Source: an uncultured Candidatus Melainabacteria bacterium
Lineage (GTDB): Bacteria > Cyanobacteriota > Vampirovibrionia > Gastranaerophilales > Gastranaerophilaceae
DNA length: 64,000 bases
NCBI GenBank assembly: GCA_947090755.1
Contig: CAMUPF010000004.1
Coordinates: forward strand, 1-64,000
Direction of reading: 5' to 3'
In this document: piece by piece, positions 24,785 to 32,717 of the stretch
Layout: the number at the start of each line of letters is the position of its first letter
Position numbering within the stretch: position 1 is the first letter of the stretch
Notes under the pieces: generated by a model
The model's database searches: none
Told to the model about the DNA's origin: nothing
What the model saw: the letters and a program-made list of their open reading frames with translations, nothing else
Made by a program: the position numbers and the translations under genes

Positions 24785-25366
24785 ATGCGTGTAGAAAATA
24801 TTCAATCAAATAATTACAATGTGCGGCCGGCATTCGGGCGTGTTATTAAAACCCGCTTTTTTGAAATTTTACCCGATAACTCTGCCGCACAAATTCAAGA
24901 GCATGATTTGATTAAATCTTTGTGTAAGCGGCTTACATACCATCTGGGCTGTGTGTATAGAAATCGTAAGGATAGGCTCCATGATTTGCCGGCAATGCTG
25001 GCAAAAGCTGACAAAGATTATGCTTATGAGCCAAGTATAAGGCGGATTTTTAATTTTAACAGACCTTATGATAATTGTTTTTATTTGATTACCGGCCCCG
25101 ATGCGGTTTCGCTGGAACACGGAGCAAGAGCTGCCACCGGTAGTCAAAAGAAGGCGCAGATTATAGAAAACCACTGGAAACTCGTTAGAGATTCCTCAAA
25201 GCGGCTTTGTGATGAAAACAAAGAGGAATTGGCGCTTAATGTCTTTTTGAGAAAAGGCAAGCATCCGAAAACGCAGGAAGAGTGTTTTTTGTTCAGAACC
25301 GCGAAATTTATACAGGAAAGATTTATGCATTTCCCTTATCGGCTTCGTGGTGAGAATTTGAAATAA
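24785..25366 (+). CDS. Unknown 193-residue protein
   Basis: ATG at 24785 with AAAGGTG 9 nt upstream gives MRVENIQSNNYNVRPAFGRV. No signal peptide or membrane helix. The middle is basic and aromatic (YHLGCVYRNRKDRLHDLPAM, IFNFNRPYDNCFYLITGPD); the last 60 residues are highly charged (LVRDSSKRLCDENKEELALN). The start resembles other lineage proteins in this window, such as the protein at 36286-36639 (MEVSRIQATPAF). No family recognised. Single gene between two terminators. Confidence 0.7.
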   Translation: MRVENIQSNNYNVRPAFGRVIKTRFFEILPDNSAAQIQEHDLIKSLCKRLTYHLGCVYRNRKDRLHDLPAMLAKADKDYAYEPSIRRIFNFNRPYDNCFYLITGPDAVSLEHGARAATGSQKKAQIIENHWKLVRDSSKRLCDENKEELALNVFLRKGKHPKTQEECFLFRTAKFIQERFMHFPYRLRGENLK

Positions 25367-25367
25367 A

Positions 25368-25396
25368 AAATGCCGCGGGTGATACCCGCGGCATTT
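25368..25396. terminator. Bidirectional terminator
   Basis: AAATGCCGCGGGT - gat - ACCCGCGGCATTT, a 13 bp GC-rich stem flanked by A and T runs, between two convergent genes. Confidence 0.93.
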
Positions 25397-25408
25397 GAAC
25401 TTTTATGA

Positions 25409-27088
25409 CTATGCGTTCAATAGAGATTTTGCTCTTTCTAACTGTAATGTGATTGTTGTGATGTCACATACAGAGCTTGGGCCAAAGTATTGAACCGCAC
25501 CAGGGAATAAATATCTGTCGTTCATTGCCCATTCTTCACGGTGTTCTTCAAGTTTCTTGAATACAGGGCCATCAAGTTTAACGAGCGCTTTTTGAATAAC
25601 AGGTTTCCATTCGCCGTGGCGTTTTTCCATGTTCATCATCATTGTCAACGGAATGCCGCCAGCAATCCAGTTGCTAGCAACGTCAGTAAGGTTTCTTACA
25701 GAAGATAAGTAACCTGTGAAGCCGTTGTTAATCAATGCGAATGCGTTGTAACCCAATGAGTAGCAGTAGTCAGCGTCGAAGTTTGACGGGAATGCGCAGC
25801 GTCCTTCGTAGCCGAAGAAGTGTGCTTGATCCGCAAATTTACCAACATATTTGCCTGCTTTTTTCATTTCGTTTAAACGTGTTCTAATCATTTCGATTAA
25901 AAGTTTTTCAGTTTCGATTTTAGAAACTTGAACGTTACCGTGCGGGTCTCTGTCCATTAACAATTGAGATTTAATCAATGTCGGAAGTGAAGAGAACACT
26001 TTTGCGTTTTCGCTTGAAAGAGTGTTTTCGATGATAGCGAATTTTTCATCCTGAGAGCCTTCTGTGTAGCGTGAATCTTTTTCCAGAGCGCTCATAATGT
26101 CATTTAAGTTAGAAATCATTGATTTCATTTCAGGGATGAATTCGATTAAGCCTTCCGGAATGATTGCAATACCGAAGTTTTTGCCGTTAGCTGCACGTCT
26201 TGCGATAATGTCTGACATGTAAGAAATTATGCTGTCAAGTGACATTTTCTTTTCTTCAACTTCTTCACTGATTAAAGTGATGTTTGGCTGAGTTTGAAGC
26301 GCAGCTTCGATTGCTACGTGAGAAGCGCTTCTGCCCATGATTTTGATGAAGTGCCAGTATTTTTTAGCAGAGTTTGCGTCACGTTGAATGTTTCCGATTA
26401 ATTCTGCGTAAGTTTTTGTAGCTGTGTCAAAACCGAAAGAAATTTCGATTTGTTCGTTTTTCAAGTCGCCATCGATTGTTTTAGGACATCCGATAACCTG
26501 AATACCTGTGTTGTTTTTAACAAACCATTCAGCCAATAACGCTGCGTTTGTGTTTGAATCGTCGCCGCCGATGATTACAACTGCTGAAATGTTTAATTTT
26601 TTGCAAACTTCAAGTGAAGATTTGAATTGTTCTTCTGTTTCGAGTTTGGTTCTGCCAGAACCGATGATATCGAAACCGCCGGTGTTTCTGTATGCGTTGA
26701 TGAATTCGTCGTTGAATTCAATGTATTTGCCTTCAATAATACCTGAAGGACCGCCTAAGAAACCGTATAATTTGTTTTCAGAATTTGCAGATTTCAACGC
26801 GTCATAAAGACCTGCGATAACGTTATGTCCGCCCGGTGCTTGGCCGCCTGAAAGAATTACACCTACGTTTCTTACAGGTGATTGTTTTGATGATGCTGAT
26901 TTTTTGAAAGTTACGGTTGGTTTGCCGTAAGTGTTCGCAAATAATTCTTTGATTTGTTCCTGATCTCTAACTGATTCTGTTGCAGAACCCTCAGAAACTT
27001 CTAATGAATTAATACCGCTTGATAAGCTTTCAGGAAGCTTCGGCTGGTATTTTAATCTCTCAATTTGAAGTGGTGATAAGTTTTTCAT
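25409..27088 (-). CDS. Pyrophosphate-dependent 6-phosphofructokinase, long form
   Basis: 559 residues, the long PPi-PFK clade rather than the 320-residue ATP enzyme. Motifs: [14 protein letters not shown], then [52 protein letters not shown] and [16 protein letters not shown]. The aspartate in GGDD and the lysine in PKTIDGD mark use of pyrophosphate instead of ATP. It catalyses reversible phosphorylation of fructose 6-phosphate. The pgk gene is divergent from it; both belong to glycolysis. Confidence 0.93.
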   Translation of the reverse strand: MKNLSPLQIERLKYQPKLPESLSSGINSLEVSEGSATESVRDQEQIKELFANTYGKPTVTFKKSASSKQSPVRNVGVILSGGQAPGGHNVIAGLYDALKSANSENKLYGFLGGPSGIIEGKYIEFNDEFINAYRNTGGFDIIGSGRTKLETEEQFKSSLEVCKKLNISAVVIIGGDDSNTNAALLAEWFVKNNTGIQVIGCPKTIDGDLKNEQIEISFGFDTATKTYAELIGNIQRDANSAKKYWHFIKIMGRSASHVAIEAALQTQPNITLISEEVEEKKMSLDSIISYMSDIIARRAANGKNFGIAIIPEGLIEFIPEMKSMISNLNDIMSALEKDSRYTEGSQDEKFAIIENTLSSENAKVFSSLPTLIKSQLLMDRDPHGNVQVSKIETEKLLIEMIRTRLNEMKKAGKYVGKFADQAHFFGYEGRCAFPSNFDADYCYSLGYNAFALINNGFTGYLSSVRNLTDVASNWIAGGIPLTMMMNMEKRHGEWKPVIQKALVKLDGPVFKKLEEHREEWAMNDRYLFPGAVQYFGPSSVCDITTITLQLERAKSLLNA

Positions 27089-27198
27089 ATCTCACTGCCT
27101 TTCTTATTTCTTTAACAATAGCATTATACAACAAAAATACTTTACAACGAACCATGTTGTTAATAAAATTAAAGAGTTAAGTAAATAAGGAGAAAATC

Positions 27199-28407
27199 AT
27201 GAAAAAATCAATCAAAGATTTAGGTGATGTTAGAGGAAAGAGAGCGCTCGTAAGAGTTGACGTTAACGTTCCTTTGGACAAAGACAAAAATGTTACAGAT
27301 GATACAAGAATTCAAGCTATCATTCCGACGGTTCGTGAATTACAAAATAAAGGCGCTAAAATTATTTTGATGGCGCACTTAGGCAGACCTCAAAAACTTA
27401 AAGAAGGCGAAACTTTAGCTGATATGTCACTTGCACCTGTTGCAAAATATATGTCTAAAGTTTTAGGCGAAGAAGTTGTTTTCATCCCTGGCGTTGAAGA
27501 AGCAGCACCGTATGTTGAAAAACTTCAAGACGGACAGGTTGCTTTGTTGGAAAACATCCGTTACTACAAAGCTGAAGAAGCAAAAGATGACGATATGACA
27601 TTCGCTAAAGAATTGGCTAAATTAGGTGATTTCTATGTAAACGACGCATTCGGTGCGGCTCACAGAAAACACACTTCAACAGCTAAATTGGCTGAAATCC
27701 TTAAACCTGCAGTTTCCGGCTTGTTGATGGAAAAAGAAATCAGATGCTTATCACAAGCACTTGATAATCCTGAAAGACCTTTCACAGCAATCGTTGGCGG
27801 CGCAAAAGTTTCTTCTAAAATCGGTGTTCTTGAAAACTTAATCGACAAAGTTGATAACTTGATTATCGGCGGCGGCATGGCTTACACATTCGTTAAAGCT
27901 AATGGCGGTAAAATCGGTAACTCTATTTGCGAAGATGATCAAATGGAAGTTGCTAAAGCTATTGAAAAGAAAGCGGCTGAAAAAGGCGTTAAATTAGTTA
28001 TGGCAACTGACGTTCTTGTTGCTGACGATTTCTCAGGCAACGGAACAAACAAATTCGTTAAAATCGACGAAATTCCGGACGGATTTGAAGGCGTTGACGC
28101 AGGCCCAGATTCAAGAAAAGCTTTTGCAGATGTAATCAAATCTTCAAAAACAATTCTTATGAACGGTCCTGTTGGCGCGTTTGAAAACCCTAAATTCGCA
28201 GAAGGTACAAAAGCAGTTTTAGAAGCTGTAGTTGAAGCAACTAAAAACGGCGCAACTTCTGTAATCGGCGGCGGTGACTCAGTTTCAGCGGCTAAGAAAT
28301 TTTTCAAAGCAGAAGATTTCACCCACGTATCAACCGGTGGCGGCGCATCATTAGAATTTATCGAAGGAAAGGTTCTTCCTGGCGTTGCAGCATTGGATGA
28401 TAAGTAA
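27199..28407 (+). CDS. pgk: Phosphoglycerate kinase
   Basis: 402 residues. Motifs: KRALVRVDVNVPLDKDKNVT, then ILMAHLGRPQ, ENIRYYKAEEAKD, DAFGAAHRKHTST, GGAKVSSKIGVLENLI, NGPVGAFENPKFAEGT and GGGDSVSAAKKF. ATP-generating step from 1,3-bisphosphoglycerate. Preceded by AAGGAG and followed by a strong terminator. Confidence 0.98.
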   Translation: MKKSIKDLGDVRGKRALVRVDVNVPLDKDKNVTDDTRIQAIIPTVRELQNKGAKIILMAHLGRPQKLKEGETLADMSLAPVAKYMSKVLGEEVVFIPGVEEAAPYVEKLQDGQVALLENIRYYKAEEAKDDDMTFAKELAKLGDFYVNDAFGAAHRKHTSTAKLAEILKPAVSGLLMEKEIRCLSQALDNPERPFTAIVGGAKVSSKIGVLENLIDKVDNLIIGGGMAYTFVKANGGKIGNSICEDDQMEVAKAIEKKAAEKGVKLVMATDVLVADDFSGNGTNKFVKIDEIPDGFEGVDAGPDSRKAFADVIKSSKTILMNGPVGAFENPKFAEGTKAVLEAVVEATKNGATSVIGGGDSVSAAKKFFKAEDFTHVSTGGGASLEFIEGKVLPGVAALDDK

Positions 28408-28413
28408 TAAATT

Positions 28414-28440
28414 AAAAGCCCGCTTTTAAAGCGGGCTTTT
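28414..28440. terminator. Terminator between pgk and prepilin 2
   Basis: AAAAGCCCGCTTT - t - AAAGCGGGCTTTT followed by T run, lying between convergent genes; works in both directions. Confidence 0.92.
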
Positions 28441-28446
28441 TTAATT

Positions 28447-29467
28447 TTATCGTTTTACACAAAGAACTCGATGTTTATCTGTATTACCGTTTATTAGTCT
28501 AACACCTATTGTTGCATCTTGAACCCAGGCCTGAGTTGGCGAGATTTTTGTGCTGGACCAGTAATCAACGATGTCCGCTTGATCCTTTAGACCCGAGAAT
28601 TTTTTGTTGATTGCCATAGACGATAGTTCGTTTATATTTGGCAGTCTTGTTTCATTATTTTGTCGGCAAGCGGTAAGGGCTTCATCTAATGTCATTTCTT
28701 TTGCATTGTTTGCGTCTTTAAAATCTGGTATAGGAGCAACAACTATTGAATCGGTTGCGTTAAACGCTGTTAAAAAACCAATATCTTTCCCAACGGTATT
28801 TGGCCCTTTGTTGCCATTTAAGTCATATATAAAATTAGCGCACATTGTAGTTTGTGCAAATCCAAAATTTCTACCTAAATAATCAATTGTTTCTCCATTT
28901 GAATATTGTGTAATACAGCTTGGGTTGTAATAAACTATAATTGATTCACCATTTTGAGTTTCAAATGCTGCTGCTTTTGTATTCTTTGTTGAATAACTAT
29001 TTCCTCCCCAATCTGCAGAACGAAAATAATCCGCAAGTGTGTATAATGTTGTTGGTATATCTTGTTGTATTCCGCTTAAATTCGTGAATTTTTCAGTAAT
29101 ACCACAATCTTTTAAATGTTCATTGTCGCAGATATTGTTTATTTTTAGAACTTTTGATAGCCCTTCAGTGACAAAGGTTTCGGCGGCAGTGTCTGTGGTG
29201 TTGTCAAGTGTGCCGTAACCGTTGAGTGCAGGCATTAGTGCTATGGCTTGCGAGAACCGTGCATAAAGAGCTTTGCGCTGAGTATTCCAAGTTCGCTCGT
29301 TAATATTACCAGTCAACGATGGTAAAGTTATAGCTGCTACCACACCGATGATCGTGAGAGATAAGAGGATTTCTGCCATTGTAAAGGCCGCAATATTTCG
29401 ACGATACCCCCCCCCCCCGACTCATCAGGGCCTTACTACAAGGGTTTTCAGAGTTTGAATTTTTCAT
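28447..29467 (-). CDS. Prepilin-like protein 2, reading frame split by a 12-G tract
   Basis: The in-frame body (from 29379) is a prepilin starting FTMAEILLSLTIIGVVAAI, over 80 % like prepilin 1 in the first 65 residues, more divergent in the middle. Its C-terminal region includes RLPNINELSSMA, DYWSSTKISPTQAWVQDA and IGVRLINGNTDKHRVLC; W-S-S-T and GVR..NG are hallmarks of DUF1566/Lcl_C. The well-placed start is ATG at 29467, with AAGGAAGAAAGGAAAG upstream, giving MKNSNSENPCSKALMSR. With 12 G in the coding strand (29407-29418) it is out of frame; 11 or 14 G would join it to the prepilin. Promoter candidate: TTGACA with CATAAT 17 nt on, minus strand near 29490-29520. Sequencing error is the alternative. 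Confidence 0.8.
29407..29418 (-). repeat. Poly-G tract (12 G on the coding strand) after prepilin 2 start
   Basis: Twelve C on the + strand, hence 12 G on the coding strand, located 49 nt inside the start codon at 29467. Off by one from the length that restores the prepilin frame, as in prepilin 1. Confidence 0.9.
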
Positions 29468-29581
29468 ATCTTTCCTTTCTTCCTTTTTATTTTATTATGA
29501 TTTATTTTTTACATTTTGTCAATATAAAACACTTGAAAAATTTTTATGTTTGTATTAATGTGATGAGGTACCCGATATTAT

Positions 29582-29734
29582 AAGCGTGCGTAGCTCAGTT
29601 GCCCCGCGGCGAGCGGTGAGGCAAGGAGGGCGAAGCCCGACGGAGCGCAGTCAACGGTGTTGGCTTGCGAGAGCAAGACAAGCAGGTTGACAAGCGGAGC
29701 CGTTATCACGGTACAAGCATGACATTATGACGAC
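29582..29734 (+). repeat. Duplicated tRNA-Arg 5' end plus 133 bp structured GC-rich insert
   Basis: The 20-mer AAGCGTGCGTAGCTCAGTTG at 29582-29601 is repeated exactly at 29735-29754 as the start of tRNA-Arg. Between them lie 133 bp (29602-29734) of much higher GC content than the surroundings. It contains hairpin GGGC/GCCC and a nested hairpin GTCAAC/GTTGAC enclosing CTTGC/GCAAG, whose layout matches the second hairpin of the elements at 15411 and 47803. The copy breaks off in the D-loop. Confidence 0.75.
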
Positions 29735-29736
29735 AA

Positions 29737-29809
<73 letters not shown>

Positions 29810-29810
<1 letters not shown>

Positions 29811-29853
29811 ATACAAATGAGGATATAACTTATGTTATATCCTCATTTGTATT
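29810..29853. terminator. 20 bp perfect palindrome after tRNA-Arg
   Basis: AATACAAATGAGGATATAAC (29810-29829) pairs exactly with 29834-29853 around a TTAT loop. It starts at the last base of the tRNA. It may end transcription or guide 3' processing, although no T run follows. Confidence 0.6.
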
Positions 29854-29865
29854 ATGAGTCGTAGC

Positions 29866-30017
29866 AGGTACGCGAACCCCACACGGTGTAGCCATGTCAA
29901 GGGGTTCGAGCGCGAGGCGGCAGAGGGCGGAGTGCTTTTGATGAGTGACAAAGTCACTCCAGCAAAACACGTAGACCCGTTTAACGCCGCCGGGCAAGAT
30001 AATCCCTCCGCTCGTAC
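29866..30017 (+). mobile_element. tRNA-Arg 3' remnant interrupted in the T-loop by a 91 bp structured insert
   Basis: GGGGTTCGA (29901-29909) and AATCCCTCCGCTCGTA (30001-30016) are the two parts of a T arm plus acceptor 3' strand nearly identical to tRNA-Arg (one base different). Between them is a 91 bp insert (29910-30000) beginning GCGCGAG and ending GCAAGAT. The insert has a central 7 bp hairpin GAGTGAC/GTCACTC (29943-29959) and outer arms GGCGGC/GCCGCC. Upstream, CGAACCCC (29873-29880) forms an 8 bp inverted repeat with GGGGTTCG. The insert lines up base for base with the insert at 51339. Confidence 0.65.
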
Positions 30018-30062
30018 CATTTTAAAAGAACCTTATGGCACTTTTTATGGTATAATACTTTT

Positions 30063-30983
30063 ATGAAAAAGATTTTAATTAGTTTGTTATCATTAACAGT
30101 TGCGGCATCGGCCGGGGCTTTTGCCGCAAAATACAAGGTTAATACCGGTGGGACAGTCGTGTCGCCGACCGGACAGGTACAGACTAATTCTACGATAATT
30201 TCTCCGCAGCCGTCATATAATAATATTTATAATAACTATTATTCACAGAATTATGTTGCGAGTAAGCAGGTTATGGCGAATCCCGTCGGTACTATTGATA
30301 TCGTTATGGATTATTCCGGAAGTATGTCCTACTGGATTGAGGCTGCTAAAAAATCCATGACCTCTATTGTTGCTCAACTTCCGGCAACTACCAGAATAGG
30401 TTTCAGGGTTTTCGGGCATGACGGCGGAAATAACCCGTACAGCGCGATTCTGAATAAAGTAAAAAGCGTTAGCAAAAATAAAAAGGGAAAATATAAGGTC
30501 AACACTCAAACGGCCTCATATTTAGGTTCGATTTCTGGTTCGTGCTCTGCTACAACTCAGGTTTCACCCGTTGCTCCGAATAGCGCTTCTGCGCTTCTTA
30601 ACGGAATGAATTCGGTTCGAATTGGCGGTTCTACACCGCTGACGCTTGCTCTTGAACAGGCTGTTGCCTCAGATTTTAAAGCATTGCCAATGACTTCGCC
30701 TAAGAAAATAATTTTAATCACTGACGGCGGGGAAAATTGCGGCGGTGACCCGTGTGCGTTTGCAAAAGCTCTTATGGCTCAAAGGACTGATATTACGATT
30801 GATGTTGTCCTAGTTTCGTCAAATTCAAAGGAACTTATTTGTCTTTCGCAAACCACAGGCGGCAAATTCTATAATACAAATGATGTTTACAGCTTTACAA
30901 ATGTTCTGATGGAGTTAATGCAGGACGCTCCGCAATCTGTCGTTCCAGAACAAACGCAGCAATATGAATTTATCGGAAATTAA
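30063..30983 (+). CDS. Secreted von Willebrand factor A domain protein
   Basis: 306 residues. Signal peptide MKKILISLLSLTVAASAGAF cleaves after AFA. Residues about 78-275 form a vWA domain with a full metal-ion-dependent adhesion site: DYSGS (DxSxS), the threonine in GSTPLTLAL and the aspartate in ITDGGENCGGDPC. Cysteines (CSATT, ENCGGDPC, LICLS) suggest disulfides. A Gln/Asn/Tyr-rich linker precedes the domain. It faces a six-gene envelope operon that contains another vWA protein and overlaps its last gene by 4 nt tail to tail, so the two may work together. Confidence 0.88.
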   Translation: MKKILISLLSLTVAASAGAFAAKYKVNTGGTVVSPTGQVQTNSTIISPQPSYNNIYNNYYSQNYVASKQVMANPVGTIDIVMDYSGSMSYWIEAAKKSMTSIVAQLPATTRIGFRVFGHDGGNNPYSAILNKVKSVSKNKKGKYKVNTQTASYLGSISGSCSATTQVSPVAPNSASALLNGMNSVRIGGSTPLTLALEQAVASDFKALPMTSPKKIILITDGGENCGGDPCAFAKALMAQRTDITIDVVLVSSNSKELICLSQTTGGKFYNTNDVYSFTNVLMELMQDAPQSVVPEQTQQYEFIGN

Positions 30984-31918
30984 CGAAGGCTAACTTCAAA
31001 TTGTCCGCCGTAAATTTTCACTGAAAGTGTCAGGGTTTCGTTTTTGTAGCCCTCAGGTGGGGCTTTGAATGTCGGATTTTGAAGCATTGCGGCATAAACT
31101 GCGTCGTTTAGGCTATCGTTGGTTGATTGTACAGAAAAAGCTCGGCCTGTGAGGTTTCCGGAATGGTCGAGTTTGAATGTTATTGCGCATTGGCCATCCC
31201 CAATTACTGCCGCAAAATTTATATTGTTGCCCAGTTTGTTTCGAAGAGCGGTTTTGTATGCGTTTAATTCTCGCTTTTGAGCCCCGTAATCAATTTGTGG
31301 AGGCTCCGGCTGTTTAACTGTTGGCTGTGGCGCTGGGGCCGGCTCCTGAACCTTTTGGGGCTGCGCCGGCGTTTTAGAAGTCGTTAGTTTTTTGATGATT
31401 TCTTGTTTTTGTTGTTCTGTCATCGCAGGAGCAGTTGTTTTTGGCGTCGCGGGCTGGGTTGGAATAACAGGCTGTTTTGAAACAACAGGCGCTGGCTGCG
31501 GCAGAGGTTTTTGTGCCGTTTTAGTGGCGGGTACCATTTTGGTTTGAACCGGTACAGGTTGAACATCAACTACCTTAACTTCAAAGTTTTTGGGTGGTAT
31601 ATCGGTGTCTTTCCAAAGTTTATCGATTGATGGAATGCTTACAACTTTTTGAGGAGGGTGCGGTGTTGATGGGGGTTCAGGCTTACCGTTGTCGCGTCCG
31701 ATAAAAATCCACGACAAAATTGAAAGAACAATACAGATTGAAAAAATTATTAGTGACGGCAAATCAACGGGTTTACGTGTTGTCTGCGTACGGGGTGTAA
31801 ATGCGTATGATGGCTGCGGTGCTTGATTTTTAACAATTTCTTCGAATAAATCATTACCACAGTCACAGTAATCGGGTTTTATTTCAAATTCTTGTCCGCA
31901 GTCTGTACATTTAAACAT
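30980..31918 (-). CDS. Zinc-ribbon, single-TM, TonB-like C-terminal protein
   Basis: 312 residues. N-terminal cysteine ribbon (MFKCTDCGQEF, then YCDCGNDLF) in the cytoplasm, one membrane helix (SLIIFSICIVLSILSWIFIG, about 55-75), then a Pro/Gln/Lys-rich periplasmic spacer to about 210. The C-terminal domain (FAAVIGDGQCAITFKLDHSG to TFKAPPEGYKNETLTLSVKI) follows the TonB/TolA C-terminal pattern. A TonB-like protein with a cytoplasmic zinc ribbon is unusual. Last gene of the operon 30980-36234. Confidence 0.8.
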   Translation of the reverse strand: MFKCTDCGQEFEIKPDYCDCGNDLFEEIVKNQAPQPSYAFTPRTQTTRKPVDLPSLIIFSICIVLSILSWIFIGRDNGKPEPPSTPHPPQKVVSIPSIDKLWKDTDIPPKNFEVKVVDVQPVPVQTKMVPATKTAQKPLPQPAPVVSKQPVIPTQPATPKTTAPAMTEQQKQEIIKKLTTSKTPAQPQKVQEPAPAPQPTVKQPEPPQIDYGAQKRELNAYKTALRNKLGNNINFAAVIGDGQCAITFKLDHSGNLTGRAFSVQSTNDSLNDAVYAAMLQNPTFKAPPEGYKNETLTLSVKIYGGQFEVSLR

Positions 31919-31920
31919 TT

Positions 31921-32715
31921 TTAATCCTTTTGAATAATTTTTTCTGAATCTTTGTAGTCGTCAGGTGTACTAAATTTTGCTGTTTGTGAGATTTTCCAGC
32001 CGCCTTCAACGGTTGTACTAACTCGGTTTGAGCCCTGCGGGAAGTTGAGAATTTCATGTCCCTGATATCCCCTGATTACCGGTGCAATGTATTGAATTGC
32101 GTAAGGCGTACACGCAGGTGTCAGTGACCATGTTTGTACATTACTTATTTTACCATACATATCAACATCAAACGAAAATTTGAAGATTGTTCCTTCCGGC
32201 ATTATCGGAAGTTTTACGTCGGACATAATTTTGTTTTGCAGGTCTGAACGCCATTTGTTCCAGAGAATCACTTCCTGACGCGCTTTTTCTTCTTCGGTAA
32301 TGGTTTTTGGCGTCGGCGTTTGTGTTTGCTGTGTTTGAGTTTGAACTTGCGGAACCGTTTTTGTTGAAGTTTCTTTTAGTACACTTAAAAGCGGGTTTGT
32401 TGTTGTTTGTTGTTGGGTTTTAATTGCAGGAGCGGGCGTTTCTTCCACACGAATAGTGGTTTGCTTTTTGGGCGAAGATGTCTTTGGCGCCTGCAAAACT
32501 TTTTTCTCAACAGTTTTTGTAACTTTCTGTGCCGGCGGACGGTTAGTCTGCGTCGGAAGATTCTTTGTTGTTACAACTTGTTTTTGAGGTTCTACAACGG
32601 TATAGTCTGAATCGTAAACAAAAAGAGTCTTGTGCATTTTTGGCTGAAACGCGCCAATGCACAGCGTAGTAACTGCTAAAATTCCTGATATTAAAATAAA
32701 CACAAGTTTATACAC
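31921..32715 (-). CDS. TonB/TolA-like protein with N-terminal membrane anchor
   Basis: 264 residues. The N-terminal helix (YKLVFILISGILAVTTLCIG) is followed by FQPKMHKTLFVYD, a motif shared with the small protein at 36037 (SNPKMHKPFQLNII). A Lys/Pro/Gln/Thr-rich spacer runs from about 40 to 150. The C-terminal domain (WRSDLQNKIMSDVKLPIMPE, FKFSFDVDMYGKISNVQTWS) fits the TolA/TonB C-terminal fold. Probably spans the periplasm and couples inner-membrane motion to the outer membrane. It lies 2 nt from each neighbour in the operon. Confidence 0.8.
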   Translation of the reverse strand: MYKLVFILISGILAVTTLCIGAFQPKMHKTLFVYDSDYTVVEPQKQVVTTKNLPTQTNRPPAQKVTKTVEKKVLQAPKTSSPKKQTTIRVEETPAPAIKTQQQTTTNPLLSVLKETSTKTVPQVQTQTQQTQTPTPKTITEEEKARQEVILWNKWRSDLQNKIMSDVKLPIMPEGTIFKFSFDVDMYGKISNVQTWSLTPACTPYAIQYIAPVIRGYQGHEILNFPQGSNRVSTTVEGGWKISQTAKFSTPDDYKDSEKIIQKD

Positions 32716-32717
32716 GG

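Noticed and set aside
24535-24813. 92-residue open frame over the end of minE
   Set aside because: Out-of-frame shadow of the acidic minE tail; codons are the +1 reading of GAA/GAT runs.
29855-30017. CRISPR-like repeats near tRNA-Arg
   Set aside because: Repeats occur only in twos and are tRNA-derived; there are no regular spacers and no cas genes.
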